Shown here: positions 48,586 through 57,194 of the stretch, one piece after another
Position numbering within the stretch: the stretch's first letter is position 1
How the letters are laid out: each line of letters begins with the position of its first letter
Assembly (NCBI GenBank): GCA_007120035.1
Contig: SKON01000016.1
Coordinates: 1 to 62,866, forward strand
DNA length: 62,866 nucleotides
Direction of reading: 5' to 3'
Source of the DNA: Myxococcales bacterium
Lineage (GTDB): Bacteria > Myxococcota_A > Bradymonadia > Bradymonadales > Bradymonadaceae
Notes under the pieces: generated by a model
Seen by the model: only the letters and a program-made list of their open reading frames with translations
The model's database searches: none
What the model was told of the DNA's origin: nothing
Translations under genes and position numbers: made by a program

Positions 48586-51165
48586 ATGAGAACACGCGGC
48601 TCGGCGGGTGTCTGGGGGATGATCCTGGTAGCGGCGCTCCTCTGTGGGGCGCTGGGGTACATGCGACTGTCGGGGCTGCCCGATCTCGGGGTGCTTCTGG
48701 GGCCGGACCTGACAGTGCGCCACGTGGCGATGGAGCGGACGCCGGGGATGGAGGGACAGCCGTTCCAGCGGGGCGATCGGTTGATCGCGGTGGAGGGGCT
48801 CTCCGTGGATGAGCTTCAAGACCTACGGGAGATCCTTCCGCCGCTTCTGGCCGAGGCCGAGGTGGTGGAGTTCAGCACCCCCGGGGAGGCGGACCAGGAG
48901 TTTCTGGTGCTGGACTACCAGATCTGGCGCCCCGTGCATCGGTTCTCGTTGGCGTTGCAGGGGGATCCCATCGATCCCACGGAGCTACCGCCCGGGGTGG
49001 AGCCCGACGACTGCCTCTTCGAGGTGGACGGGCGGCTCTTGACGGATTGCGTGGGCCCGGAGGCGATCCGGAGCGTGATCGCGAGCCGGCCCGATGCGCT
49101 CCTGGGGTTTGAGCGGCCCAACGCGGTGTTCGCCGGTCAGTTGAAGGTGGAGCCCCCGGGAGGTGTGCCGGGGGTGGTGCTGATCTTTTTGATGGCCCTG
49201 GCGGGGATCGTGGTGATCTGGCGGAGCCACACGGAGACCGTGGGGGCGCCGGGAGCGTACTGCATCGCCGTGGAGACGATCTGCCTGGGGTGGCTCTTCC
49301 TTCTTGTGGTGGGGTTCCAATGGGTGCTGGCCGACAACCTCCTGGCGACGGCGGTGATCGTCTCCATGGTGATGATGCGGCCCCTTGCGATCCTGGCCAG
49401 GCAGCTCGCCGATCGGGGGCAGGGCAGCGGCGGGACCGTGGCCTTCGGGCTCGGGGTGGTGGCGTCTGCGGGGCTGGTGGGGCTCCTCTTCGGGGGGTAC
49501 CTGGAGGGGATCGAGGCGACGCTTCATGCCGCGGCGATCATCGCCGGGCTCTTTATCATCTATGAGATCGCCGTCAGCGGGATGGAGCGAGAGCAGACGC
49601 TGAAGGAGCGGGCTGGCTACCTGTCGGGGGTCGTGATCCTGGCGCTCTTCGCATGCGTGGTAGCGGCCGTGATGGAGCCCGTGTCATTCGAAGAGGACCG
49701 GTGGCGGTACTTCGCGGTGCTGATCCCGTCGTTGGTGTGGTTCGGGGATATGCTCTACGCTGTGAAGTACGGAGCGCGATCGGCGCTGGGAGGGATCGCC
49801 GCCCGAAGCGAGCGAGAGAAGTCATTGAAGGGGTACCTCAGCGAGATCGCGTTGGAGATGCCCCATACGGATCTGCGGATCGTCGGTCAGCGGGCCGGTC
49901 AGGCGATGTGTGTGCGGCGCGATACGGCGGGGGTCAGCGTGGAGCGGGTGGAGGAGGCGCTGGCCGACGCGGTGGACATCTTGATTCGGGAGAACGCGCG
50001 GGTGCCGTTGCCGGAAGGTCCCGACCGGATGGTTCATCCCATGGAGGGGATCGCCAAGGCGATGCACATCTCCATCGCTATCCCGCTGGTGGCGCCGGCG
50101 GGGTCCCTGGAGCCAGGCGGGGAGCCCCTGGAGTTCGCGTTGGTGGGGATGCGGGAGACCCGGGACGGCGAGGTGCCGGCCTATGCGTCTACGGAGACCC
50201 TGGATCTGGCCCAGGAGTTGTGGACCGATGAGGTGGCGTCGGCGGCGATGCTGGAGCTTTTGGCGGGGTTGGCCGAAGAGCTCGGTCTGTCTCAGGGGAT
50301 GGGGCCGTCGCCGGAGCTGGAGAAGGAGCTCTCCGTGGCGAAGGAAGCCGCCCTGAAGTGCCAGGAAGAGAAGGCGGTGCTCACCGAGGAGGTGGGGCGG
50401 GCCCAGGAGGTGGTGAACCGGGGGCGGGCTTTGATTCGCCTCAGAGACCTCACGGGCCGGGAGCTGCACGCCGGGGATCCCGCCGACCAGGGGCTCCTGG
50501 AGGCGGAGCTGATGGATGCCCTGCAGTACCTGACGTCGGAGCGGGAGCCCATCGTGATCGGTGGGCCCGTCGGGGCGGGGAAGTCCTTCGTGGCCCACCG
50601 GGCGTTCGGGCGAGAGCGGGGCTGGGATAAGCCCCTGCTGGTGGTGGATACCGTGGAGCCCGGGGCAGCGGAGAAGATCGATGCCATCCTGGGTGAGAGT
50701 GGAAGGGAAGGGCTTTTCGCGGGGTACGATGGCGGGTTCTTGCTGCGAGGGGCCCATCGATGTGATGACGCCCGGTTGTTGGCGCTCTGCCATCAGGCCG
50801 AGGAGCACGGGGTTCGGTTGTACCTGAGCTTCGACTCCCCGAACGCCGAGGAGGTGAGCGTCCTGGAAGGCCGTCCGTCGACGTTGCAAGAGCTCCTGGG
50901 GCACCGTGAGGTGATCATCCCTCACTTCTCACGGCGGCCCGGGGTCCGACGAACGGTGCTCCAGTTTTGGCTCGCCGAGTGGGCCTACCGCCTGGAGAAG
51001 CCCGTCGATGGGTTCTCCAGGATGGCGCTGGAGGCGTTGGAGGCCTATGGATTCCCCGGAGAGATCCAGGAGGCCATCGAGATCGTGAGGTTGGCCGTGC
51101 TGAGCGCCACTCACGACGTGGTGGACGTGGAGAATCTGCCGGCGCGAATGCGCGACGGGCGTTAG
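48586..51165 (+). CDS. Membrane PDZ-AAA+ protein with NtrC-like domain, degraded Walker B
   Basis: 859 residues. An N-terminal helix (9-28) leads into two PDZ-like halves (about 40-190; GDRLIAVEGLS and DDCLFEVDGRLLT). About seven transmembrane helices span 195-395. A cytoplasmic mixed domain, a coiled coil (about 570-620) and an AAA+ domain from about 640 follow. Walker A is GGPVGAGKS at about 659-667. Where sigma54 activators have LFLDE the sequence is GGFLLRGAH, so the Walker B Asp/Glu are missing. There is no GAFTGA and no terminal HTH, though FPGEIQEAIEIVRLAVL matches the activators' (W)PGNVREL helix. It may be a membrane-bound sensor that binds ATP without normal activator function. Divergent from the mepA-like gene. 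Confidence 0.8.
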   Translation: MRTRGSAGVWGMILVAALLCGALGYMRLSGLPDLGVLLGPDLTVRHVAMERTPGMEGQPFQRGDRLIAVEGLSVDELQDLREILPPLLAEAEVVEFSTPGEADQEFLVLDYQIWRPVHRFSLALQGDPIDPTELPPGVEPDDCLFEVDGRLLTDCVGPEAIRSVIASRPDALLGFERPNAVFAGQLKVEPPGGVPGVVLIFLMALAGIVVIWRSHTETVGAPGAYCIAVETICLGWLFLLVVGFQWVLADNLLATAVIVSMVMMRPLAILARQLADRGQGSGGTVAFGLGVVASAGLVGLLFGGYLEGIEATLHAAAIIAGLFIIYEIAVSGMEREQTLKERAGYLSGVVILALFACVVAAVMEPVSFEEDRWRYFAVLIPSLVWFGDMLYAVKYGARSALGGIAARSEREKSLKGYLSEIALEMPHTDLRIVGQRAGQAMCVRRDTAGVSVERVEEALADAVDILIRENARVPLPEGPDRMVHPMEGIAKAMHISIAIPLVAPAGSLEPGGEPLEFALVGMRETRDGEVPAYASTETLDLAQELWTDEVASAAMLELLAGLAEELGLSQGMGPSPELEKELSVAKEAALKCQEEKAVLTEEVGRAQEVVNRGRALIRLRDLTGRELHAGDPADQGLLEAELMDALQYLTSEREPIVIGGPVGAGKSFVAHRAFGRERGWDKPLLVVDTVEPGAAEKIDAILGESGREGLFAGYDGGFLLRGAHRCDDARLLALCHQAEEHGVRLYLSFDSPNAEEVSVLEGRPSTLQELLGHREVIIPHFSRRPGVRRTVLQFWLAEWAYRLEKPVDGFSRMALEALEAYGFPGEIQEAIEIVRLAVLSATHDVVDVENLPARMRDGR

Positions 51166-52235
51166 GGCTCGTCAGTCGGAGGCCACTCGTCGGGAAGCTC
51201 GCAGACCGACACCTCGGCACAAACGAACTCGGAAAGGTCTCCATCAGACATGCACCGCAGACTCCGACAATCGAAGGCGGACTCGCAGGGCTCTCCCACT
51301 TCCAGCAGGAGACGTGGTTGGCATACCCCTGCATCACAGTAGAGGCCGTATTCACAGGAGGATTGGCCGGTGCAGGGGTCTCCCTCGGAGCCGTGAACTC
51401 TGCAGACAGGGAGCCCATCGGTGTCCCAATCACAGAAGAGACCAAGCTCACAGACTTCAAGGGTGGTATCGGTCTCGATACAGGTCTCGCCTTCTCCTTG
51501 TATGGTGACCACAGTGGTGATGTCGCCGTCGCAGCGACTGTTCGCGTCACAGGACCCGATTTCACAGTCGGCATCGCTGAGACAGGGCGGACGCAACCGG
51601 TCAAAACAGACAGATTCGCCCTGGAAGACGGTGCAAGATTCCCCGGGGCCACAGGTGATCTCGCCACAAGTATGCAGAGTGTGCTCCAGCGGATGGCAGG
51701 TCCCGTAGCACTGAAGGGAGTAGCGAAGGCAGAGGCCCTGGTCGGCGCACTCGAAATCGTCGAGACAGGGCTGGTCGGGTTCGACGAAGCCCGCGATGGC
51801 GTTCCGACACTCCGGCGGCATGAAGCGATCAATGCGGTTCGTACATAGATCGTCGTGGAGGGCCTGCGCGCAGGCTCCGAGAGAAGATCGGCGAATCTGG
51901 ACCCGACCATCTTTCACGGACTGGACGAGAATATCGCGACTGGCCCGCGTCATCTGATCGGCAACGACTTCTTTACATTTCTCCAAGGAGGAGACTCCCT
52001 CATCGGTGATTTCGAGTGCCGCTACCAAGGCGGCGGCGTGGGTGTCGAAACACGCCCAGGTCCCCTCACAGATCGCGTCCGCGATGGTCTGGATGGCCAG
52101 GTCGACATCCCGCTCGGCGGTCAGTGTGGGGTCGCCGCCTCCGCTCCCCCCGCTCTCGTTGCCGGGGCAGGCGGTGGCGCCGAAGAGAGCGAAGAGCAGG
52201 GAAAGAAAGAGGGCGGTTTGGCGAGTGCGGTTCAT
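51162..52235 (-). CDS. Cys-rich predicted lipoprotein
   Basis: 357 residues. The signal peptide ends in GATAC (Cys23), then a Gly/Ser-rich linker and a helical segment (about 45-130). The C-terminal 200 residues contain more than twenty Cys in short spaced clusters such as CLDDFECADQGLCLRYSLQC and CEYGLYCDAGVC. This dense pattern recalls disulphide-rich extracellular repeats in large delta-proteobacterial genomes, but no named family is certain. The stop overlaps the stop of the convergent AAA+ gene (TTAG at 51162-51165). Confidence 0.8.
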   Translation of the reverse strand: MNRTRQTALFLSLLFALFGATACPGNESGGSGGGDPTLTAERDVDLAIQTIADAICEGTWACFDTHAAALVAALEITDEGVSSLEKCKEVVADQMTRASRDILVQSVKDGRVQIRRSSLGACAQALHDDLCTNRIDRFMPPECRNAIAGFVEPDQPCLDDFECADQGLCLRYSLQCYGTCHPLEHTLHTCGEITCGPGESCTVFQGESVCFDRLRPPCLSDADCEIGSCDANSRCDGDITTVVTIQGEGETCIETDTTLEVCELGLFCDWDTDGLPVCRVHGSEGDPCTGQSSCEYGLYCDAGVCQPRLLLEVGEPCESAFDCRSLRCMSDGDLSEFVCAEVSVCELPDEWPPTDEP

Positions 52236-52264
52236 CAGAGCTCCAAGTCAGGTATCATGGAAGA

Positions 52265-52293
52265 GTTAGCCACATTTGGATGCGTGATTCAAC
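52265..52293 (-). promoter_or_regulatory. Promoter of the Cys-rich lipoprotein gene
   Basis: On the minus strand TTGAAT (52293-52288), a 17-base spacer and CTAACT (52270-52265) lie 30 bases before the start at 52235. Confidence 0.5.
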
Positions 52294-52325
52294 CCCCGGT
52301 GCGATCCACTGGCCAGCGGGTGGTC

Positions 52326-52354
52326 TTGGAATCCGATGGATGGTTGGAGATAAT
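52326..52354 (+). promoter_or_regulatory. Promoter of the TIG-metzincin lipoprotein gene
   Basis: TTGGAA (52326-52331), a 17-base spacer and GATAAT (52349-52354). The predicted transcript would begin near 52361, leaving about 26 bases before ATG at 52387. Confidence 0.6.
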
Positions 52355-52386
52355 GGAGGGCAGACATGGTGACTGAGGAGAGTGCG

Positions 52387-54318
52387 ATGAAGCGTTGGAC
52401 TCTGGTGGTGGCGGTGGTCGTAGCGGCGGTAGCCGGGGTGCTGGGGAGCTGCACCGGCGAGGAGGAGCGCCAGGATTGGCGAGTGGAGCGGGCGCTGACT
52501 TTGCAGGTGGACCAGGATCTTTTTGTGCCGACGTCGACGCTGCGGATCGTGCTGGTGGGCACGGATCGAATGGAGGCGACCGAGGCCGACCTGGTGCTGC
52601 GAGGGGAGGTGCAAGGCCGGGAGGTGGAGGAGCGATTCTCGGTGACCACCGAACGGGAGGGGGACGTGGGGAACCTCTATGTCTCGGTGTCGGCCTCGGG
52701 GGAGCTGTGGCCGCGGCTTCAGCCAGGGTCCCAGGGAGTGTTCCTCGGGGACGTGGAGATCGAGCTCCAGGATACCCTGGGAATCGCCGGGCGGGGACGG
52801 CTAGACCGGGTGACCTGGCGGTTCATGGAGGAACTGGTACCCACGCTGGAGGGAGCGGTCCCGGCGGCGGTGTTCCCGAACTCCGTAATTCACCTCGACG
52901 GTGAGGGGGTTCTGCGGCCCGAGGAGGGGCAGACCTGGGCGGTGATCGAGTCCGGGCACCTGGAGGCCGATCGAGGACATAGGATCGAACTCGACGGCCA
53001 GCGGTTGCCTGTGGGGTGGGACGGGAGCCGGGAGCGGGGAGCCCTGCGAATGGATCCGGCCGTGGTGGGGGTGCACCCCGGGGACGTCGAGGTGGCGGTG
53101 CGGTTTGAGAACGAGTACAGCGACGGGACGATCCTGGCGGGACACGGAGGAGGTCTCCTGCAGACCCGGATGGAGCCCACCTTCGTCGCTTCGTTGAGCC
53201 CCGATGGCGTCAGCCGGGGTCAACTCGTGGAGGTCCGGGGTCGGGGCTTCGTCTCCGACCGGGAGACCGCCGGGGTGGGGATGATCTTGAGGTTCGACGG
53301 GGTGTTGACCCCCGATGACTCCTCGTTGGGGCCCATCGATCTTACGGGAGATACAGCGATTGAGCGAAATCCTTACCGGGTGCGGTCCGACGAGCTGATC
53401 GAACAGAATATCTGGTACAACGTGGAGGGGCGCAGCCTGACGGGGCTTGGGGCCGTCCCGGGGCGCTTTGAGGGGACCATCACGCCCGTGGTCTTCGACT
53501 CCTATGGCGAGGTGGTAGGGGTAGAGTGGGCGGGAGAGTTTCGCATCTTGCCCACGAAGCAGGTGGTGTACGTGAAGTACCTGCCGGCCTTTACGGTGGC
53601 CCTGAATCGATACGGGTTGGTGAACGTGGAGCGGGAGATCCGGAACCGAATCTTGGAGGTGCTCCGACGGGACTACGACGGGTTAAACATGCGGTTCGTG
53701 GAGGAGCCACCGTCGGACTTCGTGGACTACACTACGGTGGAGATCGGCGGGCCCGATCCGGCGTCGGGGTACGCCTTCGGGTACGACAACACCTACAACG
53801 ACCAGCCCAAGGACACGGGGAATCTGTATATCGACAACTACCTCGGGGGGTTGAACTGGCAGGCTGGCGAGGAGTGGAACAACCCCTACGGAGGGATCTT
53901 CGTGGAGTCCTTCGCGCTCTTCAGCCCGACGCTCTTCCCGGACAACCCCCACGGGTCGGAACACTTCGACCGGATCTTCGGGCCCTTCATGCCCGAGCTC
54001 GGGGGGCAGCCCGTGCGGGCGACGGAGTGGCCCGATGGGGACCGGTCGGACCGGATCGCCGAGGCGGTTCGGGTGTTTGGAAACGTGGTGGGCAACACCA
54101 CGGGCCACGAGGTGGGCCACGCCCTGGGGCTGGCCCACTTCCCGGAGGACTGGGATTCCCCGGGGCATTTCTACCATAACCCCACGGCGTCGGGGTGCAT
54201 CATGGACTCCGGGGCGGATCGGTCCTTTGAGCAGCGGGCCGAGATCGAGGGGCAGGGACCGGCGGTGTTCAACGAGCGCAACCGGACCTATCTGGAGACG
54301 ATCTTGCCTCGCCCGTGA
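52387..54318 (+). CDS. Metzincin-like zinc metalloprotease lipoprotein with TIG domain
   Basis: 643 residues from ATG at 52387, preceded by GAGGAG. The lipobox ends at Cys22 (LGSC). A beta-rich N-terminal half includes an IPT/TIG-like unit near 262-290 (FVASLSPDGVSRGQLVEVRGRGF). The protease part carries HEVGHALGLAH at 574-584, the three-histidine zinc signature of metzincins, and a Met about 25 residues later (CIMDSG) that fits the Met-turn. It is probably on the outer membrane or exported. The substrate is unknown. ATG at 52366 would be almost leaderless from the promoter above, so the later start is preferred. Confidence 0.87.
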   Translation: MKRWTLVVAVVVAAVAGVLGSCTGEEERQDWRVERALTLQVDQDLFVPTSTLRIVLVGTDRMEATEADLVLRGEVQGREVEERFSVTTEREGDVGNLYVSVSASGELWPRLQPGSQGVFLGDVEIELQDTLGIAGRGRLDRVTWRFMEELVPTLEGAVPAAVFPNSVIHLDGEGVLRPEEGQTWAVIESGHLEADRGHRIELDGQRLPVGWDGSRERGALRMDPAVVGVHPGDVEVAVRFENEYSDGTILAGHGGGLLQTRMEPTFVASLSPDGVSRGQLVEVRGRGFVSDRETAGVGMILRFDGVLTPDDSSLGPIDLTGDTAIERNPYRVRSDELIEQNIWYNVEGRSLTGLGAVPGRFEGTITPVVFDSYGEVVGVEWAGEFRILPTKQVVYVKYLPAFTVALNRYGLVNVEREIRNRILEVLRRDYDGLNMRFVEEPPSDFVDYTTVEIGGPDPASGYAFGYDNTYNDQPKDTGNLYIDNYLGGLNWQAGEEWNNPYGGIFVESFALFSPTLFPDNPHGSEHFDRIFGPFMPELGGQPVRATEWPDGDRSDRIAEAVRVFGNVVGNTTGHEVGHALGLAHFPEDWDSPGHFYHNPTASGCIMDSGADRSFEQRAEIEGQGPAVFNERNRTYLETILPRP

Positions 54319-54334
54319 GGACAGCCCTTGAGGT

Positions 54335-55564
54335 CTAGAGGAGCTCAAGCAGCCATGGCAAGGCCACGAAGGTGCCGATGGTGCTGCCGACGGAGCAGAA
54401 CAGGAAGACCAGGAAGATCCGAGCCAGGCGGTTCTGCCACAGCCCCTTCAGGTGAGCCACGTCGTCGCCGACGCTCTCCATGTCGCTGACCCGGGGAGGA
54501 ACCACGACGGTCTGGACGAAAGCGGTGACGAAACCAGCGCCGATGGTGGGGTTCAGGGATGTAAGGGGCGCGGCGAGGAAGGCGGCGCCGATGGTGAAGG
54601 GGTGGGCGAGAGCCGCCATGGCGCCCAGGGCCGAGAGGGTCCCGTTGGCCAGGACCCAGGCCAACGCCGCGGTTTGAAGCTGCTCGGGGTCGGCTCGAAA
54701 GAAGCCCAGGATGAAGAGGCCGAGGACTACGAAGGGGACCGCCCAGGGGATGCCCCGTGAGACCAGGGACTTCGGAGGGATCACGTCGACAGCCTCGGCG
54801 GCCTCGGGGATATCGGGTTGCTGCAGGTATCGGATCAGGCCCGGGACGTGGGCGGCGCCGACGATGGCGGTGATCCGTTGGCCCGGGGAGGTGCGGATCT
54901 TGTGGGCCATGTAGAGGTCTCGCTCGTCGACGAGGACCTTCTTGACGGAGGGTAAGTACTCGCCCATCTCGTCGAGCATGACGCTGATCTGGTCGGTCTG
55001 GCGAAGCTCGGCGAGCTGCTCCTCGCTGATCTCGGTCTTCTCGAACATCCCACCGAGGAGGCTTACGGCCACGGCGGCCCGGCGCCACCAGGGGGTCATC
55101 CGCCAGGCTCGAAGCAGGGTGGTGCGGACGTCCCGGTCCACGAGTTCCAGGCGGAGGTTTTGTGCTTCCGCTTCCTCCACGGCGGCGATCATCTCGGCGC
55201 CGGGCTTGACCCCGGTGAAGCTCCCCATGCGCTTCTGGAAGCTCATCAGGGCCAGGCGGGCCATCAGGAAGGTGAGCTGGCGCTTCTTGATCACGTCCAA
55301 GAGGTCCAGGTCTTCGAAGCGCTCTTCCTCGTTCAGAGACCGGAACCGGCCCTCGTCGAGCTCGACGCAGACCGTGTCGGGGTTCTCGGCGGCGATCACC
55401 CGTCGGACGGTGTTCACGGACTCCTGGGAGATGTGGGCCGTGCCGATGAGGAGGATCTCCTTGCCGTCGATCTCCAGGCGGGTGACGTCAGCCTCGGGGA
55501 GGGCCTCCTCGGGAAGCTCGTCGGGTTGTTCGGCCGGGACCGGTTCATCCATGGGATCGCTCAT
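54335..55564 (-). CDS. TraB/PrgY family membrane protein
   Basis: 409 residues. The TraB domain comes first: EILLIGTAHISQESVNTV (37-54), DTVCVELDEGRFR (63-75), the Arg-rich LVDRDVRTTLLRAWR, and ITAIVGAAHVPGL near 245. Four C-terminal transmembrane helices follow (from about 283 to the end). TraB/PrgY proteins are erythromycin-esterase-like metal-dependent proteases or pheromone-inhibitory membrane proteins; the reaction here is unknown. It is on the same strand as mgtE, 51 bases downstream of it. The stop is 16 bases from that of the convergent metzincin gene. Confidence 0.88.
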   Translation of the reverse strand: MSDPMDEPVPAEQPDELPEEALPEADVTRLEIDGKEILLIGTAHISQESVNTVRRVIAAENPDTVCVELDEGRFRSLNEEERFEDLDLLDVIKKRQLTFLMARLALMSFQKRMGSFTGVKPGAEMIAAVEEAEAQNLRLELVDRDVRTTLLRAWRMTPWWRRAAVAVSLLGGMFEKTEISEEQLAELRQTDQISVMLDEMGEYLPSVKKVLVDERDLYMAHKIRTSPGQRITAIVGAAHVPGLIRYLQQPDIPEAAEAVDVIPPKSLVSRGIPWAVPFVVLGLFILGFFRADPEQLQTAALAWVLANGTLSALGAMAALAHPFTIGAAFLAAPLTSLNPTIGAGFVTAFVQTVVVPPRVSDMESVGDDVAHLKGLWQNRLARIFLVFLFCSVGSTIGTFVALPWLLELL

Positions 55565-55615
55565 GCAAGGTGTTCTGAGGGGAGGCCGCAGCGAGTGGGC
55601 CGGGATGTAAGTCCT

Positions 55616-57127
55616 TCACTCCGCGGAACATTCCACGAGGAGGCCCTCGTCTGTGCACTCCAGGAGGTAGGCGGCGTCTTCGCAGGAGAAGGCCTCGGCG
55701 GCGGTCATGGTGGCGCAGTCGATGAGGGTGCTCACCTCTTCGGGGCCGGCGATGAAGCCGGCGCGGAGGAAGGCGGTGGCGATACCGAAGTAGATGAAGA
55801 GGCCCGAGGCGTCAGCGATGGTGGTGATCAAGGGGCTGGAGGCCACGGCGGGGTCGATCTTGAACCGGGTCAGCAGGAAGGGCAGGAGGGTCCCCACCAT
55901 GTTGGCGACCAGGACGATGGCGGCCATGGAGAGTCCGACGATGATGCCGATCATGATCCCGCCGCGGAAGATCCCAAGGGCGCTGCTGGCGAGGCCCATG
56001 GCGAGGCCCAGGCTCATGCCGACGCCGGCCTCTTTGAGGACCGCCTTGAACCAGTCGGTGAGCTTCAGGTCCCCTGTGGCCAGGGCCCGGACCATGATGG
56101 TGGCCGACTGAGCGCCTGTGTTACCGCCGCTGTCGATCAAGAGGGGGATGAAGAACGCCAGGGCGATCACGGCCTCGAGGGTCTCCTCGTAGGCGGCGAT
56201 GACGCCGGAGGAGACCAGGTTGACGCCGATGAGGATCAGGAGCCACCCGATACGCTTTTTGAAGAGCGTGATCGACGGGGTCTCGGCGTAGGACCGATCC
56301 AATGGCGAGATGGCGGCGCCTTTGTGGAAGTCCTCGGTGGCTTCTTCCTCGGCGACGTCGAGGACGTCATCGACGGTGACGATACCCAGGAGGACTCCGC
56401 CGGAGTCGACCACGGGGAGGGCGACCTTATCGTACCGAGCCAGGGCCCGGACCGCCTCTTCTCGATCATCAAAGGCCGAGAGGCTGACGAAGGAGTGATC
56501 CATGAGGCTCTCGACGGTGTCGTCGAGGTCAGCCAGGATCAGCTTTCGAAGGGGGAGGGCGTCGATGAGCTCCCACTTCTTGGTGGTGATGTAGACGATG
56601 CTGATGATCTCGGAGTCCACGCCCATCTTTCGGATGTGGTCCAGGGCCTGACGGATCGTCCACTCCGGGCGCAAGGCCACGTAGTCGGGGGTCATCAGTC
56701 GGCCGACGCTCTCCTCGGGGTAGCCCAGGAGGTGGCGGGTCTCTTTGAGGTCGTCGGGACTCAGGAGATTGAGGAGCCGTTGAGTGACCTGGCCGGGGAG
56801 CTCTTCCAGGAGCTGGGTCCGGTCATCGGGGCGCAGGTTGGCCAGGAGGTCCCGGGTGTCCTCATCGGTGAGGTTCTCCAGAAGGCGGTTGGCCTGATCG
56901 GAGTCGAGGTAGGCGAAGACCTCGGCGGCGATGTCTCGGGGAAACGCGTGAAAGGCCAGGGCCCGGTCGTGCTTGTCGAGCTCTAAGAAGGCGTCGCCGA
57001 TCTCGGCGATGGGCACGCCGGTCAGCGACTCCCGCAGCCCATCCCAGTCGGAGCTGGAGATGTAGTCGGCGAAGCTCGTGGCGAGCTCTTCGGCGTCGAA
57101 CTGGCTGGTTGGCTCTTGGAGACTCAT
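55616..57127 (-). CDS. mgtE: Magnesium transporter MgtE
   Basis: 503 residues: N domain of helical pairs (about 20-140), two CBS domains (about 145-270), a linker helix and five transmembrane helices (from about 290). The pore signature DSGGNTGAQSATIMVRALATGDL is near 335-357. MgtE is a Mg2+ channel closed by Mg2+ bound between the N and CBS domains. The C-terminus has an extra loop with Cys (CATMTAAEAFSCEDAAYLLEC), not usual for MgtE. Its promoter overlaps the stop of the upstream ABC gene, so it can be made separately. Confidence 0.93.
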   Translation of the reverse strand: MSLQEPTSQFDAEELATSFADYISSSDWDGLRESLTGVPIAEIGDAFLELDKHDRALAFHAFPRDIAAEVFAYLDSDQANRLLENLTDEDTRDLLANLRPDDRTQLLEELPGQVTQRLLNLLSPDDLKETRHLLGYPEESVGRLMTPDYVALRPEWTIRQALDHIRKMGVDSEIISIVYITTKKWELIDALPLRKLILADLDDTVESLMDHSFVSLSAFDDREEAVRALARYDKVALPVVDSGGVLLGIVTVDDVLDVAEEEATEDFHKGAAISPLDRSYAETPSITLFKKRIGWLLILIGVNLVSSGVIAAYEETLEAVIALAFFIPLLIDSGGNTGAQSATIMVRALATGDLKLTDWFKAVLKEAGVGMSLGLAMGLASSALGIFRGGIMIGIIVGLSMAAIVLVANMVGTLLPFLLTRFKIDPAVASSPLITTIADASGLFIYFGIATAFLRAGFIAGPEEVSTLIDCATMTAAEAFSCEDAAYLLECTDEGLLVECSAE

Positions 57128-57165
57128 CGGGATACCGCGGAGCGAAGATCAGAGAGCGGGGGGTT

Positions 57166-57194
57166 CAATTAAGAGGAACCTGGGGATCTGTCAA
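57166..57194 (-). promoter_or_regulatory. Strong promoter of mgtE
   Basis: On the minus strand TTGACA (57194-57189, perfect -35), a 17-base spacer and TAATTG (57171-57166) lie about 38 bases before mgtE. The -35 overlaps the ABC gene's stop codon. No Mg-sensing riboswitch is apparent in the short leader. Confidence 0.65.
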
